This document shows, piece after piece, positions 13,038 to 14,980 of a DNA stretch of 14,980 nt (position 1 is its first letter; each line of letters opens with the position of its first letter). A program made the position numbers and the translations under genes. The DNA comes from JBKBXU01 sp046313675. Lineage in GTDB: Bacteria; Bacteroidota; Bacteroidia; Cytophagales; Cytophagaceae. The notes beneath the pieces were generated by a model. It searched no databases. It worked only from the letters and a program-made list of their open reading frames with translations, and was not told the origin of the DNA. The stretch spans positions 1 to 14,980 of the forward strand of contig JBKBXU010000086.1 in NCBI GenBank assembly GCA_046313675.1. Direction: 5' to 3'.

Positions 13038-14375
13038 TTGCTTTTAGAGCGGAAAATCGACAATTTTTCGGATTATCTGTCAAAATTTGTTTCTGATTCA
13101 AAGATTGAATCCTTTGCCAGGGCTTCAGGGTTTAAGAAACGGGATTCCCCTATTTCGCCACAGGCATTTTTAGAATCAGTCTTCTTTTGTAATGCCCAGG
13201 ACAGTCCGTCTCTATCCGAATATAGTATAGATTTGGAACAACAAGGATGCAAGAGGGTGTCAAAACAGGCCATAGACAAACGCTTCAATGATCGTACAAA
13301 AGAGATGTTGACCTTGATTCTTAAGGAGGTCATGTCCAAGCAATTGGCCAGAAAGCCACTTGCAGTTGGGATTGCAAGTCATTTTACAGATGTGAATATA
13401 ATGGACAGTTCCGAATTTGGTGTTTCGAAAAGGGCGGCAGGGGTCTTTCCTGGCTATGGGGGTACCGGGAGAGAAGCCATGGTACAGATACAGTTGGAAT
13501 ACCAGCTTTTTAGTTCAAAAGTCACTCAGTTATCGATTGGATCAGCTTTGGATTCCGATGCCAAAGAAGGAATGAAAAATATTGACGACATATGCCCTAA
13601 AACGTTGTTGATAAGAGATTTGGGATATTTTGGTCCCCAAGCATTCAAAGAGCTGGCTCAACGTGACCTCTACTTCATCAGCAGGGCTAAGTCACAATGG
13701 AATTTTTACTTAGAAGAGCAGGGTGAACTTATCCCACTGTCTACCGCTGATATCATTGAGAAACTCAAGACACAAAAAGAAAAATATCTTGATCTTGATG
13801 TATTTGTAGGGAAAGAAGCACTTTCCCCCGTTAGGCTGGTGGCCAACCTGCTCACCGAAGAGCAGGCCAAAAAGCGGCTGAAGAAAAAGTCAGCCAACAG
13901 AAAGCTCGGGGAAGATGCCCTTGAAAGCATAGGTCTAAACCTTTTTGTGACCAATGTAGAGAGGGAAAAATGCGATGCAGAAGCAGTATATGAATTATAT
14001 ACACTCAGGTGGCAGATAGAGCTTGTGTTTAAAACATGGAAAAGCGTAATAAAACTGCATAAAATACATTCTATGAACGCCACCCGCTTAGAGTGCATCA
14101 TACTGATCAAGCTGCTATGGGTAATGCTGAACTGGTCTATCTGGAACCGAATAAAGGACTATACCAATAAAGATATAAGTTTTCACAAACTTTCGCAGAC
14201 ACTGCAAAGCAGATCGAAAAGGTTAACACCATGCGTTCTTCGAAGCAAACAATTGCTTATTGAATGGCTATATAATCTGGCAGAAATCAGCAAGGTGCAC
14301 CATGAAAAGGAATATAAAAAAGGAAGCAAAAAAAACTGGGAAATATTAGCCAAAATATGCTATAAAGCAGCATAA
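13038..14375 (+). CDS. IS4-family DDE transposase
   Basis: A 445-residue transposase that cuts and rejoins the IS ends. The catalytic triad is D123 (IMDSSEF), D194 (LLIRDLGYFG) and E328 inside the IS4 signature Y321-x2-R324-x3-E328-x6-K335 (YTLRWQIELVFKTWK). Between the second Asp and the Glu there is the beta-strand-rich insertion expected of IS4 enzymes. The gene starts with TTG at 13038; the frame opens after a stop at 13005-13007 in the left inverted repeat and has no ATG before residue 90, while family-like sequence (IDNFSDYLSKFV) begins right after the TTG. GGGAAAA lies about 10 nt upstream. The frame is unbroken, so the enzyme is probably functional. Confidence 0.9.
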   Translation: MLLERKIDNFSDYLSKFVSDSKIESFARASGFKKRDSPISPQAFLESVFFCNAQDSPSLSEYSIDLEQQGCKRVSKQAIDKRFNDRTKEMLTLILKEVMSKQLARKPLAVGIASHFTDVNIMDSSEFGVSKRAAGVFPGYGGTGREAMVQIQLEYQLFSSKVTQLSIGSALDSDAKEGMKNIDDICPKTLLIRDLGYFGPQAFKELAQRDLYFISRAKSQWNFYLEEQGELIPLSTADIIEKLKTQKEKYLDLDVFVGKEALSPVRLVANLLTEEQAKKRLKKKSANRKLGEDALESIGLNLFVTNVEREKCDAEAVYELYTLRWQIELVFKTWKSVIKLHKIHSMNATRLECIILIKLLWVMLNWSIWNRIKDYTNKDISFHKLSQTLQSRSKRLTPCVLRSKQLLIEWLYNLAEISKVHHEKEYKKGSKKNWEILAKICYKAA

Positions 14376-14405
14376 TTAATGTATTTTAGTACAATAAAAC
14401 CGGTA

Positions 14406-14467
14406 GGCCACCCGGTACAGTGGCCAAAAAAAACATGGAAAATAAAACAGGCCATGCTGAATGGCCT
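14406..14467 (+). terminator. Two hairpins after the transposase gene
   Basis: GGCCAC (14406-14411) / GTGGCC (14420-14425), then AGGCCAT (14449-14455) / ATGGCCT (14461-14467) with a 5-nt loop. Neither is followed by a clean T-run on the plus strand, so termination is only possible; they may instead block transcription entering the IS from the right. Confidence 0.35.
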
Positions 14468-14645
14468 TGCCCTTTAGTGCATTTTATTCCCCGTAAAACA
14501 CAAAAAGTTGTAGCTATTGATAAATATATTTTGTTCAAAGGATGAACATGGCCGAAAAAAGAAGCTGATTAAAAATTTCATCCGTTTAAATTTTCAATTA
14601 CTTTTTAAAAACGTCCTCTTAAAGAGCCTGATAGTGCTTATTTCC

Positions 14646-14662
14646 TTAAGTTGACGGCTATG
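14646..14662 (-). repeat. IS right terminal inverted repeat
   Basis: Reverse complement reads CATAGCCGTCAACTTAA, 16 of 17 identical to the left end. Confidence 0.8.
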
Positions 14663-14672
14663 GTGTCTTCAC
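14663..14672 (+). repeat. Target-site duplication of the IS, right copy
   Basis: GTGTCTTCAC in the same orientation as the left copy, followed by AAACATT, which completes the palindrome started by AATGTTT at 12974-12980. Confidence 0.8.
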
Positions 14673-14713
14673 AAACATTCCTGCGATCTGCTGGACAATG
14701 CTAACTGGTCAAT

Positions 14714-14760
14714 CTCACACGTCGTCATCCCGGCCGCAGCTTGCGGAGAGCCGGGATCTC
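14714..14760 (-). repeat. REP-like palindromic repeat, copy 2 (inverted)
   Basis: Reverse complement of 8389-8435 with one difference in 47 bp (G for A in the CAAGCTRCGG centre). It lies 41 bp beyond the IS target duplication. Confidence 0.8.
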
Positions 14761-14786
14761 TTGTGAAAACGTATAAATCAAAAAAC

Positions 14787-14845
14787 GAGTCAAAAGACTC
14801 TCTTCTATTTGCAAATCCTTAGAAGCCCTGTGGAATTCTAAGGAT
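14787..14845. repeat. Two short hairpins at the right edge
   Basis: GAGTC (14787-14791) / GACTC (14796-14800) with an AAAA loop, followed by TCTTCTATTT, looks like a weak plus-strand terminator. Next comes ATCCTTAGAA (14815-14824) / TTCTAAGGAT (14836-14845), a perfect 10-bp inverted repeat with an 11-nt spacer. No gene is attached to either within the window. Confidence 0.45.
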
Positions 14846-14872
14846 AGTGTGGGTATATAATTCTTAATTCTT

Positions 14873-14980
14873 AATTTTGAATTCTAAATTAATGATAATC
14901 AGTGTGGTAATTTTTAAATGGACCGCTGGCTATTACCTGAAACTTACAATTAACCTGTTTCCCGGACCTGTTCCGGGATC
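14873..14980 (+). repeat. Long direct repeat, copy 2 (cut by window end)
   Basis: Identical to 12820-12927 and still matching at the last base of the window, so the repeat probably continues. Confidence 0.85.

Larger units (their letters stand above)
12991..14662 (+). mobile_element. IS4-family insertion sequence, 1672 bp
   Basis: A complete element: 17-bp terminal inverted repeats (CATAGCCGTCAACCTAA at 12991-13007 and its partner at 14646-14662, 16 of 17 matching), one intact transposase gene, and a 10-bp target duplication. The sequence joined across the element reads AATGTTTGTG, TCTT, CACAAACATT, a palindrome with perfect 10-bp arms, so the IS inserted into the centre of a hairpin-forming target. 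About 287 bp lie between the transposase stop and the right end, a long non-coding tail with two hairpins. Intact ends, the intact gene and the identical target copies suggest recent and perhaps still possible transposition. Confidence 0.85.

Overview
The window looks like a piece of a Bacteroidota chromosome, probably Cytophagales-like. The evidence is moderately AT-rich DNA, weak Shine-Dalgarno sites at several genes, a TACTTTTG (-7 type) promoter in front of leuS, and protein families typical of this phylum: DUF6799-like and DUF6728-like proteins, single-domain response regulators, and a Bacteroidota-type LeuRS. The order is an inference from remembered family patterns; no search was run.

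Layout. Positions 1-1163 hold two small tandem membrane proteins, probably paralogous, and a convergent single-domain response regulator. Positions 1358-2770 hold a secreted DUF6799-like protein with a textbook terminator, then a DUF4160/DUF2442 pair of toxin-antitoxin type whose DUF4160 member is frameshifted. Positions 2849-4110 (minus) hold a membrane protein and an alpha/beta hydrolase, separated by a strong terminator hairpin that also carries the hydrolase's ribosome-binding site. Positions 4141-4970 are non-coding and filled with repeats, including a perfect 114-bp duplication. Positions 4971-6747 (minus) hold an ABC-F (Uup-like) gene broken by a frame change at an A6 run and lacking its usual interdomain linker. 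Positions 6906-8234 (plus) hold a 58-residue DUF6728-like protein, an SGNH/GDSL hydrolase with a TTG start, and a response regulator lacking the usual Thr/Ser switch residue. Positions 8562-11492 (minus) hold leuS with an AT-rich insertion before the KMSKS loop. Positions 11650-12786 (plus) hold a small exported Cys/Lys-rich protein and thyA. Positions 12787-14980 hold an IS4-family element of about 1.67 kb inside a cluster of dispersed repeats.

The genes are a mix of housekeeping functions (leuS, thyA, ABC-F ribosome factor), signalling receivers and small membrane or exported proteins. They do not form one pathway. The part with most signs of recent change is the right end, where the IS has landed inside a palindrome (10-bp arms, 4-bp loop) and duplicated its centre. 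Two gene breaks next to short homopolymers (DUF4160 and ABC-F) could be true decay or sequencing error. I did not find a convincing new multi-gene system. The most unusual signals are the palindrome-targeted IS, the LeuRS insertion, the split linker-less ABC-F, and the terminator hairpin fused to a start site.
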